DNA of 64,000 nucleotides from Drechslerella dactyloides (GCA_020064725.1 JAGTWJ010000002.1:744001-808000), one strand, 5' to 3'. Positions 35,187-47,779 are shown, numbered from the stretch's first letter. Made by a program: numbers and translations. Notes: generated by a model not told the origin, from the letters alone.

Positions 35187-36398
35187 GTGAGAGGTCGGAC
35201 GGCGAGGAAGTTTTCTATATTTAGATCGAGGTATGGTTATTGTCACGAGCTCTTGGAAAAAAAAAAATTCTCCCGCTAATCAAGCATTGCGTCTAGTCGA
35301 TTACGTGTTAATTGGTGTTTAAGTCGCACGTTCTTCAGGTATATATTTTAAGTTATCTCGCATGCATCTGACTTCAGTGTCCCTCAATTTTCTTGCTTTG
35401 CATACATGGTTATCGACATTTGCAGTTTTGTTAGCGTAATTGTCTCTATTTAGCAGTGTAGGTTATAGTCAGTGGATAGATCTCCACTCGATCGAATACA
35501 ATTCTCTAATCGTAAACCTTCGCGTCCATTCCATACATTCAAGCTCGCCCGTGAACGTTGAACATTCAATGCAGCCAAGACGTCGTAGACCAAGAGCCTC
35601 ACATCCCAATTGGGCAAAAAGCGCGACGGCGGATTACATAATCGTACCACGCTGAGACAACACCACACGACACCCGCTGAAACGGCAACCCGCGACGTCG
35701 CGTCGTCCTGACGCAGCACTTCATTCCCCCACAGCGCGCCCGATCCACGAACAAGGCTAAACACCGCGCGCCTGGAATCCCGCCGAAGGCTTCCAAATGG
35801 CCGCCTGTCAGTGTCACCGGTGTCTTTCCACGGTACCCTGAGATTTCCGAAAGACAGCAGCGGACGACTGCATATACGTATGTCCTTACATGTGTACGTA
35901 CGTACAGCACGCGGACAGTACGCCCATACGCCAGGAGCTGCGGTGCGGCGGCATGAGTCGAGATGACATGATATTTCCCCAAGATACCCCTCGCTCGCCC
36001 GTCCGTCACGCCATTGTCGGTCATGCGGACGGCGTTGGCTCTATAGCTTCGAATCAGGCCATCCAGATGCCTGTTTCGACGATGAAGCCGCCTAGCTTGG
36101 CGGGGTAGTTTAAAAGGCAGTCGGCGTGCGTGCATGCATGCATACTTTCAACCCTGCCTTGGAAGCTGCTTTTCCATCCTACAATCCACATACTGCACTT
36201 TGGCACTTTGCTCTCCCGGTGAGGCAGGCCTCCTATTGATACTAGTATCAATATCTATCACGCAGCTCGCTGTCGCTGGTCGACAGGTAGGTAGGTACGT
36301 CACGTTGCCTCTCATCTATGCGATATTACATTAGGAAGCCGTTCTAACGAGATGACGTATATATAGATAGTAACTTTCGTTAATACATCCGTCTCAAT
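35187..36398. other. Intergenic between C2H2 and DUF3712 genes
   Basis: About 1.2 kb, containing the 3' region of the zinc-finger gene and the promoter of the next plus-strand gene. Short tandem ACGT words occur near 35893-35905. No supportable gene. Confidence 0.5.
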
Positions 36399-37611
36399 AT
36401 GAATATGAAGAAACCGGACCCGTTCAGACGCGGAAGCTTCAAGCGCCATTGCGCACGGCGGTGGTGGGTCTACGTCATCGCATTTGCCGTCATCAACGTC
36501 TCTATCATCCTTGGAGTGTAAGACTTCGCCGAGCGTGCCTTTGTATAATCGTCGTACATGTGCTAACATAGATGCTACCAGGATCTACGGCATCATCCCG
36601 TCAATCGCGCAGAATGCAGTCAACAGTGCTGGCGTCCGTGCCGACGGCATTGCCATCACGAACCCGACCGTTGACCGCATCACCCTGTCCATGAACTCTA
36701 CGGTCTTCGCCCGCGTCCCCGTCGCCGCCCGCTTCGACAACCAGACGTTTGAAATGTACCTCCCGCAGGACGCTAACAAGACCACCTTCATGACGCTGGG
36801 TGTCGGCGAGCTGCAGGCGCAGAACACGATGGTCATCAACGTGACCGGCGCGGACACTAAGATCCTGAATGCTACTGTCTACCAGCAGTTTTCAAAAGAC
36901 GTGCTGAGCCGGAGTAACTTTACGCTGGGGATCAAGTCGCGGCCTATGTTGAAGGTCGGGGCGATGAAGTATCCTGTCCAGTTTGACAAGACCATCCAGC
37001 TGAAAGGTAGGCGCATTCTTCATTCTATCTAGTCCCTAATACGAGCCAACTTTTGTGCTGATGATATCCACGTGCGTGCGTATAGGCTTCAACGGGCTCA
37101 AGGGCATCACAATCACTAATCCCGTCGTGCTCAATGGCTCAAACGTGATGGCCGATGGCACCAACCTGCTCACTGACGCTGTAATCCCGAACCCCAGTTC
37201 CTTCACCATGCAAATCGTGAGTCTCCATATTCTTTTTACGATCCAATGGCTACCGATTCGTGCAATAACTTACACTCGCAACAGGGCGATTTGACGACCA
37301 ACATCGCCATCGAGTCGCTGGATCTCGGCTTTTCCGTCATCAAGAACCTAACGCTCTATCCCGGCAACAATCCGGTCAAAATCTTCAACCACATCAACGC
37401 CGGTCTGATGGCCCTGCCGACATTTAGCTCGATCCTCAGCCAGCCGAACATCAACATCACGCTGAAGATGAACTCGACCGTCTTCGGCGGCCAGCACGTC
37501 ACCTGGCTGGAGACTCCGCTGCGTGAGACCTCGCCGTTCTACGCGATTATGAACCCGACGTCCGCGCCGGCGGTGGGTAGTGCGACGGCGGGCGAACTTT
37601 CGGTCGCGTGA
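36399..37611 (+). CDS. DUF3712-family membrane protein, four exons
   Basis: Exons 36399-36517, 36582-37006, 37086-37216 and 37285-37611 give 333 residues with consistent phases. The N-terminus DPFRRGSFKRHCARRWW is a basic cytosolic tail, followed by one membrane helix (YVIAFAVINVSIILGVIYGI, about 26-45). The remainder is the repeated lipid-binding-like beta fold of fungal DUF3712 proteins, marked by ITNPTVDRITLSMNSTVF early and by NPVVLNGSNVMADGTNLL and LKMNSTVFGG later. It carries about ten N-glycosylation motifs, so the bulk is lumenal, probably vacuolar or ER-derived. Relatives are usually uncharacterised and a lipid-transfer role is speculative. The second ATG at 36405 is an alternative start. 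Confidence 0.85.
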
Positions 37612-37970
37612 GGGGATGCGAGGCTGGCTTCTACGTAATTGTAATGACGATATGACTCGAGCCGGACGGTGGTTGGTGCTGGCATCTAAACTGCGGCCGT
37701 AGGTATGCTTGTGTTTTTCTTGGTTTTTAACATGTCATGTATCGATACCCTTTGCGCCGTGTATGTGCGCGTACCCGCTGGATTTAATTTAATTTCATGT
37801 AATGTTCTGTGCCCAGTTTGTGTATATTCTCGAACGGAATCCCGTGAACTTAATCAATAGGGGTGAACAATTATCGTGCAACAGTAGAACGACCCTTGGA
37901 ATATTAATCTTCCCCTCGAATCCCCCGTCTGCTTATATGCGCCGCTACGGCCTGGACATTTTCCACCGAT
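37612..37970. other. Tail-to-tail intergenic gap
   Basis: A 359-base gap between two convergent genes, containing both 3' untranslated regions. TTTAATTTAATTT near 37780 and AT-rich words suit polyadenylation signals. No gene. Confidence 0.5.
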
Positions 37971-39683
37971 TCAGTGATTGGGTTGTTCCCCCACCTCTCC
38001 CTCTACAGGACACGGCTCTTCATCCTCAGACGGCATCGCCTGCCTCATCGCCTGCCTCTCTATCTCCATCCGAATCTTCCAGTCAGGCTCCAGCTCCCAA
38101 TCCTCATCAAGCCTCTGTCCCTCCTCTACACTTCCCTCCCTGAGCTGCCGCGAACCTTCCTCCCTCCACAGGTCCTTCAACTCCTTCCCTTCACTACTCG
38201 GCCAACAGCTGTCCGTCCCCCACTTCTTCTTATATATCTGCCGCCCAGCGTCCGCTGCATACCACCACCCCTTGTCGAATCCCTCGGCATCGTACGTCCA
38301 CGGCTGGCCCTTCCCGCCTGTCAGCGCTGTCTGCCAGGTATTCCGGTCCTGGCTAACGCTATTCTTCATCACGGACAGCTCCCACAGCTGTATCGTCACG
38401 TTCAGGTACCGGTCCGAGTTCAACGTGGCGTGTTCGCCGTCCGTACCGAAGAACAGCTCTTCCACGCCCTCGACTTGTTCGGCGACATCGTAGACCGAGC
38501 CGACGCTGCGCTCCAGCAGCGCCCACCCCGCCTGCCGTAGTCGCTCGTGGTAATCGCAGTCGGCACTGTAGTAAGGGATGAACGGATCCCACGCCCCGAC
38601 GCCCAGCTTGTCGTCCGCTGCCGCTTGCACGTTCACAAGCGCAAGCCAATCGAAGGCGTAAAACACCATTCCCCACGGCCGTTTACTGGAATTCTCAACC
38701 TCGCCCCTCCACATACTCCCCCGCTGCACCGTCGCCGCCGCCGTCGCTCTATCCTTCCTGCCAGCCTCAGCCAGCGTCTCCGCCGTCCAGCCCGCCGTAT
38801 CAGCGCCGTCGTACACGTCAACCAGGCTCTGCACGATGTTCTCGTAGAAAGAGCGGTACGGCGTCGCTGTCTCGTTGCCCACAACCGCAACATCCTGATG
38901 CGACCAGTAAAAGTAAGTCCACCCACCCGCGGACGCCGTCGCAAGCATGTAATTCTGTAGCTGCGCAAAACTCAGCAGCGTAGGCGTGCGGACGACGTTG
39001 ACGCCGTACCGACCGCGGAGGAGGTCGTAGTCGAGGAAGAAGGGATTTGCAGCCGTAAGCTTCCCGCGGGCGTTCGCGTCCATCGTGCCGCTGTTGTCGA
39101 CGACGTAGATGTGGCTGTGTGGCCAGCCCGCGGCGATGTACGAGAGGACCGTCTGGACGAGCATGCCGGCGTTGCGGGTGAACGGGATGAAAAGCGGTGT
39201 TAGCGGCGTCTGCGGGATGAGTTTGCGGGCGAGCGTGGCAACGGGTGCGGAGTCCGAGAGGATATTGTACGCTGGCACGACTGGATAGTGCTGCTGTTGA
39301 AGAGGCGGGTAGAAGTATGCCGTCTCGCTGAATGGGTGTGCGGCGGCAGTGGTGGATGGCGGATGCGCGGGCAGGATTATATCAGGCGGCGTGGAGCCGA
39401 CTGGGTGCATCTGCAGGAAGGGCCGGAGGCGCGTGGGAAGGGCATGAGTGATAGCATATCCGAGCATCATGCCGAGGAAGAGCAGCAACGCCGACGACTT
39501 GATCGAAGCCATCCGACGAGCGTGCGTCGCATCCGCTACGTTGAGCATTCGCCCTGACGAATGGGAGCCATGCCCTGCCTCGCGAGCCTTGAGGTTTTCA
39601 GGATCCACATCATCGTCATTAGGAGAGTAGTGCTTTCGTGATCGGTTCGACCATAAAGGCCAGGAAGCAGGCCCGACTGGCAT
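37971..39683 (-). CDS. Glycosyltransferase-like type II membrane protein, 570 aa
   Basis: A single exon from ATG 39683. A basic cytosolic tail is followed by one signal-anchor helix at about 62-81 (SSALLLFLGMMLGYAITH), a Pro-rich stem, and a globular lumenal domain. The domain resembles the GT-A fold of family 2-type transferases: LFIPFTRNAGML (about 164-175), IYVVDNSGT (192-200) in the place of the usual VDDGS block, YFYWSHQDVAVV (257-268), and DCDYHERLRQAGW (375-387), where the acidic residues could bind metal and nucleotide sugar. The last 60 residues are acidic and charged. Such proteins sit in the Golgi and are mostly unstudied in fungi. The enzyme class is inferred from these motifs; donor and acceptor are unknown. 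Confidence 0.7.
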   Translation of the reverse strand: MPVGPASWPLWSNRSRKHYSPNDDDVDPENLKAREAGHGSHSSGRMLNVADATHARRMASIKSSALLLFLGMMLGYAITHALPTRLRPFLQMHPVGSTPPDIILPAHPPSTTAAAHPFSETAYFYPPLQQQHYPVVPAYNILSDSAPVATLARKLIPQTPLTPLFIPFTRNAGMLVQTVLSYIAAGWPHSHIYVVDNSGTMDANARGKLTAANPFFLDYDLLRGRYGVNVVRTPTLLSFAQLQNYMLATASAGGWTYFYWSHQDVAVVGNETATPYRSFYENIVQSLVDVYDGADTAGWTAETLAEAGRKDRATAAATVQRGSMWRGEVENSSKRPWGMVFYAFDWLALVNVQAAADDKLGVGAWDPFIPYYSADCDYHERLRQAGWALLERSVGSVYDVAEQVEGVEELFFGTDGEHATLNSDRYLNVTIQLWELSVMKNSVSQDRNTWQTALTGGKGQPWTYDAEGFDKGWWYAADAGRQIYKKKWGTDSCWPSSEGKELKDLWREEGSRQLREGSVEEGQRLDEDWELEPDWKIRMEIERQAMRQAMPSEDEEPCPVEGEVGEQPNH

Positions 39684-41482
39684 ACCTAGACGATGCGGCG
39701 AAGAGAGTCCAGGTACGCGAAGCCGGTGTCTGATTTTGCGCGTCTAGCTCGAAGCCGGAGGAGGACGGTGAATGTGGCGACTGAGAGCAGATAGAGCAGT
39801 GTGCAGAGCATATAGTTTGGCCGTTTGAACTCGCGGCTGCACCGGTGTGCTAGCGCTGGTTGATGATCGAATGGTGCCTATAGACGCAGCTGCTCGATAT
39901 CCGGCTATATCAAGCAACTATAGAAGGTACCGGTCCTAAAGGTCGACGTTCGTCCGGGAGGTATTGGTTATAGCTAGCTATATCTCTCGCCAACCAGTTA
40001 CTATGCTGAAGTCGTACAGTATACTACCTACTATCCCAGGTGATGTTTCTTATTACATCAGCTGTGACTATGGAAAAAAATAGAGTTCCCAAGGTCGCAA
40101 TGTACATAAATATGTGATACCTGGAAAGATCTATTGAAACACCACCTGCCGTCTGGTAGCTTCGTACCTCTTATACAGTAGTCAAATGCCAGGCTCCAGT
40201 CCGTCATAATGCTGGAAATAACCATACAATACAAGCTAGATACACGGCAAGTTACTGTAAGAGCCCACAGCTGTGCACCTCGAGATTGTTAGCAAGAGAA
40301 CCGCCCACCAGCACATATCCATTCCGAATCCAATGCAAAGCTCAGTCGCCGGTTGTGCCGCTGCTGTGAAGGTTGGAGCCTCCGAGCGCGAGTTCTGAAA
40401 CGTTGCATTTTGCCCGCCGCCGTGTTGCGTGTTACACGTCAGGGGTCAGGACATTGTGGGTGCTGTTTGCGGTGTCACAGCTGAATTGACGGCAAAGAAG
40501 CCAACTGCTTCCATCTCTTACACATGCACATTCGAGCGATTATGCGTCTAAAATCGAAGCACACTGACTGCTCAAGTACACTCAGTCGTGCTCTCTCAAC
40601 ATGTATCTTACTACAACGTACCAGGGGTGAATACTGGTTGGTTTGTCACCATGCACGGTTTCAGCTATTGATATTCTAAACATGCATCCTACATATATGG
40701 CTGGGAGGTCAGGCTGTCGAACCCATCTGTTCATGTCTTCGTGCAGTTGGGGCCCAGCGATTAGTCAATTATATTAATTAGAGCTACAGACCGTTTCCCC
40801 ACTCGACAACCAACGGCAGAAAAAGGAGATAAAGCATGCATAGTACAAAAAGTTGGCAAATAAATAAATATAGACATGCAAGGCCGTCAGTACAGCTGTA
40901 CAGTACAGTTCTCAAGTCTCAAGCTCGCTCGAGGACTTGCTACTGTACATTAATTGTCGTCGTCGAAAACACAGGTGGCTGGGTATAGTGACAATAGTAA
41001 ACAGTGGTGGTGCAGTTGCATCGCGTCTGGAAGGCAAACCGAGAAAAAAAGTCGAATGAGAGCCGCAGACGCCGATTAATATGCATGCAGTCGCAATGAA
41101 AGCCGCGACAATATAAAACCTCAAACGGGAAGGAAAGACAGGACTGGCCGTGAGAACCGCGCTGCTGAACCCAAAGGAGAACAATAGTAATAAGGGTGGA
41201 AGAAAAGGAAAGACAAAAAAAGCGACGAAGCTTCAAAAGAGTACAGCAGCGATCGTTATAAATCACACATCCCGACATGAAAAGCCGCCTCCGAACGAAC
41301 TGGAAAGGGGAGCAGAATGGAGCAGAGGATGAACAACAAAAGCCTATAGAATACAATCCACCTCCCACAATCTCCGCCCACTCTCCAAATTTAATACAAA
41401 TGCCATAGTAATCCAAAATTAGGCCGCCGTACCCAGCTTCTCAGCTTTCCTTCCTTCGAGTTCTGTCCATGCGTCAATCCAC
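39684..41482. other. 1.8 kb intergenic region
   Basis: Contains the promoter of the transferase-like gene on the left and the 3' region of the minus-strand gene on the right. Open frames at 40912-41416 are short and featureless. No element or RNA gene recognised. Confidence 0.5.
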
Positions 41483-42430
41483 TCACGCAAACCGCCCTCT
41501 CTTAGCATTCCCCTGTCCTCCGCCATTGCCGGGGTCTCGTCCACCACCACCACCACCACCACCTCCTCCTCCGCCGCCGCCGCCCATACCAAAGTTGCCG
41601 AATCCGTTGATGTCGAAAAAGTCCACATACTGGTTCCGTCTCTTGGTTCCCGCGCCGCCGCCTAGGTTGCTACCGCCCCGAGACACCGGCGGTATCTTAC
41701 CACTTGTGTTCTGCCGGCCGGTCGGCGCAGCCGTAATCGGCGAATTGAACGTGAATATCTCCCCCGACTCCGGCGGTGACTGCAGCGGCTCGACAACGCC
41801 GGCTGTCTGCACGGGGTACTGAGGGATCGTATGCGGTGTGTGGAACGAGAAGGGGTGCGGGTGTTGCAGGTATTGCGGTTGTTGTTGCGGATGTGATTCA
41901 TGATGCGTAGGATCCTGCCGCCGGCCTTGTTCCACATCTTTCTGTGCGGCCCCGTCGTCCATCTCGGACTCCGCGCTCATCTCACGCTGCTGCCGTGGGG
42001 CTATCGAAGCCTGTCCGCTGGCGTTGCCGTTCCCGCCGGTGCTACTGCTACCGCTGCCGCTGCCGCCTTTCATCTCGTGTCTCCGATCGATGACCCAGTC
42101 TCTTATTCTGGATAAAGCGAGTGTCGGATCCTTGTACGCGGATTCATTATCGATGGCTTCCAGTACATCCGACAGGGCGTCTGTGTAGCCATCCGTTCGG
42201 GAATTGCGGATCATTGCTGCAGAGCTGCGGTAGAGATGTGTGACGGACCGCGCCGCGACCTGAAATGACTCGATGAGAGTTTGGCCTTCATAAGTGGGTT
42301 CCGGAGAAAGTTGCTTTCTTGCGGGAGTAGGAGGAGGAGGAGGAGGAGGCGGTTGCTGGGCTCGTGGGGCCTGGTTGGCGTTGGCGTTAGAATTCCCGGG
42401 AAGGGTCGAGGATAAGGATGTCATGTCCAT
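41483..42430 (-). CDS. HAPSTR1 (C16orf72, DUF4588)-like protein
   Basis: A single exon from ATG 42430 encodes 315 residues. After a Pro run, residues about 47-120 form the only ordered part: SFQVAARSVTHLYRSSAAMIRNSR followed by SRIRDWVIDRRHE. This matches the layout of the HAPSTR1 core, where F-Q-x-A-A-x-x-V-T-x-L-Y is followed by W-V and a basic tail, and the acidic VDFFDINGF near the C-terminus recalls the VDLNTF motif there. In animals HAPSTR1 partners with the ubiquitin ligase HUWE1 to tune stress responses; a link to the fungal HUWE1 homologue Tom1 is inference. The rest is low complexity: Ser/Gly, His/Gln and a run of about 16 Gly near the C-terminus. No membrane segment. The assignment was made by eye and needs a profile search. 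Confidence 0.55.
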   Translation of the reverse strand: MDMTSLSSTLPGNSNANANQAPRAQQPPPPPPPPTPARKQLSPEPTYEGQTLIESFQVAARSVTHLYRSSAAMIRNSRTDGYTDALSDVLEAIDNESAYKDPTLALSRIRDWVIDRRHEMKGGSGSGSSSTGGNGNASGQASIAPRQQREMSAESEMDDGAAQKDVEQGRRQDPTHHESHPQQQPQYLQHPHPFSFHTPHTIPQYPVQTAGVVEPLQSPPESGEIFTFNSPITAAPTGRQNTSGKIPPVSRGGSNLGGGAGTKRRNQYVDFFDINGFGNFGMGGGGGGGGGGGGGGGRDPGNGGGQGNAKRGRFA

Positions 42431-43576
42431 GGCTGCGGCGGTTCAGTCGGTGAGACCGAGGCGCCTGCGAGTGTATCGAGAGGGCGAGTTTGCGCCGAGG
42501 GAGCGAGGGAGAGAGTGGCGACAGGAGATACGGTGGACGATGGAGGATAGTCTGGCCTGCCCGTACGCATTTCATATGCGAGGAGTCATTAGTAAACGAT
42601 TGTTTGGCAACCCGGCACCGCCAGCAAGCATTTCAAGTGGGGGACGAGCCGAAAGCGGCAGGGGTAGCACATACCTGCACGGCTGCTCGATGTCCTGGAG
42701 AGCAGAAAAGCTATTTCTGCGCCGTGATATCGAGCTGCTGCTGGCAGCTTCGACGGCTTGCACGAGGGTCGGGAGCGAAATCGTGACCGGGGCCGTTCAG
42801 CGGTGGCGGAAGGAGGATGACGGACGGAGACAAGCAGGCGCCCGAGTCAGCGGAAGACGCCGTGAAAGCTTCCGCGAATGTCAGGAAGCCGGCGTCGTAG
42901 GAGACGGTGAGGAAGCTGGTCGCTGAAGTCGAGGCTGCAGTTGGCGGGTTTTCTTGCTATGCCGGGAGCGAAATCATGTGTGAGGTTGGCTGGCTGGCGG
43001 GCACGCTGGAGGCAAGGGAGAAGAGGAGGCTGCCGGCGGTTGTTTTTCTTTGTTGGCTGCCCTGCCGCGCCACACAGCCTGCATCACCAGCCACAGCGCC
43101 ACACCCGTTCAGTTGATTGAGGTCATCAGTGGCGAGAGTCAACTTAGGATGGTGACGATGCATTTGGATGATGATATTACACAAGGCCGAAGGCTCTATC
43201 TATAGATCTACTAGGATACGGCGATAAGTTGTGCACTCAAGCTCTTGTCTAATGGCCACGCTGTGCAGACTTCCGTGTCAACCACCTCGATTACAAGAGA
43301 AATGCGAAACTGCCGCAGAGGAAAAACATAAGAAAACATACTTTATTATTTTAGCTACTTAGTAGTTGATTAAAAGAAGAAGAGAAAAGAAAACTGCCGT
43401 TTGAACATGCTCCCTCGCGGATCTACCTCTTGCACAGCTTTGAACATGATGCATATTTTATGGACCCACCCGAACACCAGGAACCGACCGCAATCAAAGG
43501 AAACACTTTTAAAGATTCACAGGCGAAGAAAAAAAGAGTAGGGATGATGAGAAACGAGACTCCCCAGGAGCGCCGA
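42431..43576. other. Upstream region of the HAPSTR1-like gene
   Basis: A GC-rich 1.1 kb stretch. The long plus-strand frame that starts at 42294 overlaps the coding strand of the neighbouring gene and is its shadow extended by GC-rich sequence. No independent gene. Confidence 0.5.
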
Positions 43577-46500
43577 TTAACGCTTCTTGCCCTTGCCTTT
43601 GGACGCAGAAACCGGAGTACTAGCCTTTGACCCACCCCTCGTGCCGTTCGCCTTGGACTTCGGGCCAGGCTTCGAGCTCCCGCCAGCATCTGAGTTCGAG
43701 CCGACACTAGTAGCTCGCGATGTGGCGCTCGAAGCGGCCTTGCTCCCGCCGGCAGACTTGACCGAGTCGATGTTCTTGTTCTGTAGGAACTCCATTAGCC
43801 TCTGATCGTAATACTTATAATACCATCCTGTAAGATCTTGGATAAATTGATATTTACCTTGGGCCCTTTGCCGTTGGTGGCGACTCCGTTCGCTGTCTTG
43901 CCCTTCTTCGCTGGGGGGCCGGTCTCGTCATCATCCTCAACGCTCCTCTGACGACTAGTCTTGCCACTGCCCTTTGTTCCTTTCTTGCCCGGTCGATGTT
44001 CTTCCTCCTCATCTACCACCTTCAACCTCGGATCGAACTCCCGGTCGACGGTCGTCAGCAGCGTCGAGCATCTTCTCGACAATTCTGCCGGTGTCCTGGA
44101 CAGGAAGAACCAGTCGAATCGGAACAACGGACAATCACGGATGTCGTTCTGGATGTATTCGTACAGATTCTCGCTTTCAAGTCCGTATCGGTCGAGCTGG
44201 GCTAGCAAGAACCTGTCTTCCTCCTCCGTGTAGACCTTCTTGTTGGTCGTGGAAACGCTGTAGCTGATCTTCATCTGTTGGAGCGGAACCCTGTACTGCT
44301 CGATCTTTTTCCGAAGATTTTCTTGCTGCTTGCGGACCTTTTCTGTTCGCTCTTCGCCTGCCACGATGGTCTGGATAGCGCGGTCGTAGCCTTCGATTTC
44401 CGTGTACCGGTCCCAGAATACTTTCGCGTACGCTTTCACTTGCTTGACGTCCTTGCTGTCCATGTCACCCGCAATCGAGTCAAGTGCCTTGCGGCCGTAC
44501 CTGGCGGACAGGTTGACAAACTGTTGGAAGTCGCGCTTGCTCCAATCAGAGAAACCTTGCTCGGCTAAACGATCCTTCTCTTGAACCTCTTCTTCAGTCA
44601 GAGGGACAGCATTATCGATCTCCATCTGCTCGAGTTCGCGATCATCCTTCTTTGCGTCTGCATCCTCCCCTTCCTGTGCCTCGACAACTGGGACCTTGTA
44701 TCCAATCGTCTTTCGGTAATAGGCAGTCTCCTGCTCTTGTAGCTGAACGAGTCGAACTGGGTAAAACTGGTGATCTTGAATCTTGATTTGCGTCGGTGGT
44801 CTCGGCGCCCTGGGTTTCTGCTCGCCTTTGGCCATCTTCGGGTTCAAAATGTTGGAGTAGTATTTGTCGACCGAGTAAACCTGCTCCTTCCTTTCTCTCT
44901 TTGCGGGCTCGATCCAACTGAAGGCCAAGCCGACGTCTTTCTTCTGGAAGTCTTCGCCGTTCCATTCATACGCCGACTCCGAGCTGAACTTCTGAAGGTC
45001 GTCCAAGCCCATGGTCGAAAACTTCGCCTTCATTTTTTCGGTCTTTGCTGAGCCCTTGTTGATGTAAGATTCGATATCCTCCTCATCTTTTATCGTGCCC
45101 TTATTGTCCTTCCCGGACGCCTTGTTCATGATTTCCTGAGCGCCATGCTGAATGATACCCAAAAGATCCTCCGAGCCAGCAGTATTCTTGACAGCGGGTT
45201 GTGCACGGCCCTGTTGAATGACCAACTGGTCCAATCGAAGCTTTTGAGCAGCTCGCTCCAGAATCTTTTCTTCGATAGCATCTTCTGTGACGAAACGGTA
45301 GACGTGAACTTGCTTTGTCTGTCCAATACGATGAGCGCGGTCCATGGCTTGAAGATCTGCTTGTGGATTCTGAAAATTTCAAGTTAGCACGCAGTACTAG
45401 ACAGTCTCTTGTTGAGAAGCTACTCACCCAATCGCTATCGTAAAGGATGACGATATCAGCTGTGGTCAAGTTGATACCCAAGCCTCCCGCGCGGGTCGTC
45501 AACAAGAAGATGAACTTCTCTGAACCGGGCTTGTTATATTCGTCTATGGCCGAGATCCGGTCCTCGTGGGCAGTAGAACCGTCGATCCTGTTGTACTTGT
45601 AGCCCCTGAAGATGCAATAATCTTCCAGAATGTCGAGTAAACGCGACATCTGTGAAAAGATCAGTACTCGCGACCCATCTTGCTGCATCTTTCTTAGAAG
45701 CTTGTCCAAGACCACCATTTTGCCACAGTTGAAGACCAAATGTTCATCTGTGGTGTAGGGTGGACCGGGTTCTGCGCCGTCGAATAGATACGGATGGTTG
45801 CAGCATTTGCGAAGCTGCATGACAATGTTCAGAAGCCTCGTTTTAGACTCCCTCTTGCCCATGTTCTGGCCGTTGAGAGCGTCGATATCCTTCTCGAGGA
45901 TATTACGGTACTGCTTGATCTGCATCTGGGACATGCCGACATAGATGTTGCACTCTGTTCTAGCGTTAGCGTCCATTACTCATATCGGAATTCGGATAGC
46001 GCAATATGATACCTTTCTTGGGAAGCAGACTTTTCTCGACATCGCTCTTGACGCGACGGAGCAAGAATGGTCGAAGGACCTTGTGGAGTTGCTTCACCAC
46101 GGTGTCTTGATCATGTCCGCTGCTTTCAAACCATTGGTCGAATGCTTCGGAACTGCTGAAAACATCTGGAAGCAAAAAGTTCAAGAGCGCCCAAAGCTCA
46201 TGAAGATTGTTCTGCAGAGGGGTTCCCGTGATCAAAAGTCGACCCTGTGAGTCGAACATCCGGACAATCTTGGACAGTGATGATTCTTCGTTCTTGATGC
46301 GATGTGCCTGGATCATATTCGTTAGCTCTGGGCTGGTTAGTTATGATGGCGCACTCCTTACCTCATCAACTATGATGTACTTCCATGCGAATTTCTTGAG
46401 ATGGTGTTTTTCTCTCATGACCATTTCATAGCTGGTGATGCAGACATCGAAGTCTTCGGTGAGCAGGCGCTGGTTGATGAGCTCTTGACGATCGTCTTTG

Positions 46501-47779
46501 GCGCCCTGAAGAACGAGTGTATGAATATCTGGAATCCATCTAGCGAACTCTCGTTTCCAGTTGTCGAGGGTTGACTTTGGCACGATGACGAGGTGCGGCC
46601 CATCAATCGACCGGATGAATCTCAGATACCCGATGAACTGACACTCGTGTTAGTCAATACTTTGAAATGATACGCTCATCTTCTCACTTACCGAAATCGT
46701 CTGAAGGGTCTTCCCGAGACCCATCTCGTCGGCCAAAATTCCGGAGATACCATTCTCGTGGAGGGAGATAAGCCAGTTCAATCCCGCCACCTGGTAATCT
46801 CGCATCTGACCTTGGATATCTAACTAGGGCGTTAGCAACGTATCAAAGCAACAGACAAAGGCGAGTAGCGCGTACAGGTAGGGCTCTCAGAGAAAATGGT
46901 ATTCTGTTCAGAGTCCTCGGCGTTAATTTCGTCCTCCAACAGCTCGGCATCTTCCTCTTTCTCGGTTCGGCGAGTCCTATTCCCCTGTGCGAGTGCTTTG
47001 CCTCGCTTTTTGGCTTTGTTGATAGCATCGGCCTCCTCGACAGCCTTTGCAAGTTCTGGGTTCAGCCCGATGAAGTGCCTGAACAGATCTAATGTTCGAA
47101 CTCGTTCAGCATCAAATTGTCGACGCCCCATGCTACCGCCAAGAGCAACTCACCGGTCAGGCCAATCAGATACGCAAACCGTTTGGCGGAATCGGCATAC
47201 TGTAAAATTCCCGATCAAACGCACCAGAGTTGTATTAGCCGAATTGAACTTGCCAGAAACCCAAAACAACGCCAACAACCACAAGCGAAAAAAAAAATAG
47301 AAAGGTGAAAGAGCATCACGTAAAATTGTCGCGAATGAGGCACTTTGCCAGAAAAAGGAGGCAAACAAAGAATTTTGACGTGGATGGTAAGCCGCGGGTT
47401 TGATGTAACACGTACTTTTGCAGATTTCAGATTCTCTTTCTGTTGGCCAAAATGTTTTCTACGTTCTGAATTGATTTCATTACGTCTCTGGCGTTTGGTG
47501 ATGGGCTGGGCCGCATCCCCGTCATCTTCATCGTCGGCCAGCTCGTGAACCGACGATGCAGCTTCTGATTCACTCTGAGCATCCTAAAGCGCGTTTCTGT
47601 TAGCTTGAATGGCCTGTATTCTCAAGCGGATAGCTCGCGCTTAACATATCAAACTCGCAATAGCTTGATATTGAATTTTGTAATGCATTACTGGAACTGA
47701 CATTCATAGTAACGTCTTCGTCTTTCGTTGCTTGTTCATCCTCGGAAGGAGTCTTGCTTCTGGGCTTCGCCTTAGGCAT
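43577..47779 (-). CDS. ISWI-type chromatin-remodelling ATPase, ten exons
   Basis: Exons in transcript order are 47702-47779, 47416-47583, 47154-47199, 46876-47088, 46692-46819, 46362-46637, 46013-46307, 45428-45954, 43858-45369 and 43577-43801, giving 1155 residues with consistent phases. The Snf2 helicase motifs are complete: Walker A DEMGLGKT (Lys about 205), DEAH (302-305), TGTPLQNNLHEL, LIFSQMSR, LLTTRAGGLGINL and DRAHRIGQ (about 587-594). ISWI identity comes from the C-terminal module: HAND region near 730-830, SANT (FSDWSKRDFQQFV, from about 849) and SLIDE (YTEEEDRFLLAQLDRYG, from about 957). The tail is a basic Ser/Lys/Gly-rich region. The protein slides nucleosomes in the nucleus using ATP. 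No catalytic residue is missing. Whether it matches yeast Isw1 or Isw2 cannot be settled by eye. Confidence 0.95.

Noticed and set aside
34029..35246. Long minus-strand frame (228 codons, 34560-35246) opposite the C2H2 gene
   Set aside because: It is the antisense shadow of the zinc-finger coding region.
42294..42926. 210-codon plus-strand frame with a Gly run
   Set aside because: Its start lies antisense to the Pro-rich part of the HAPSTR1-like gene, and the rest is GC-rich upstream DNA without features.
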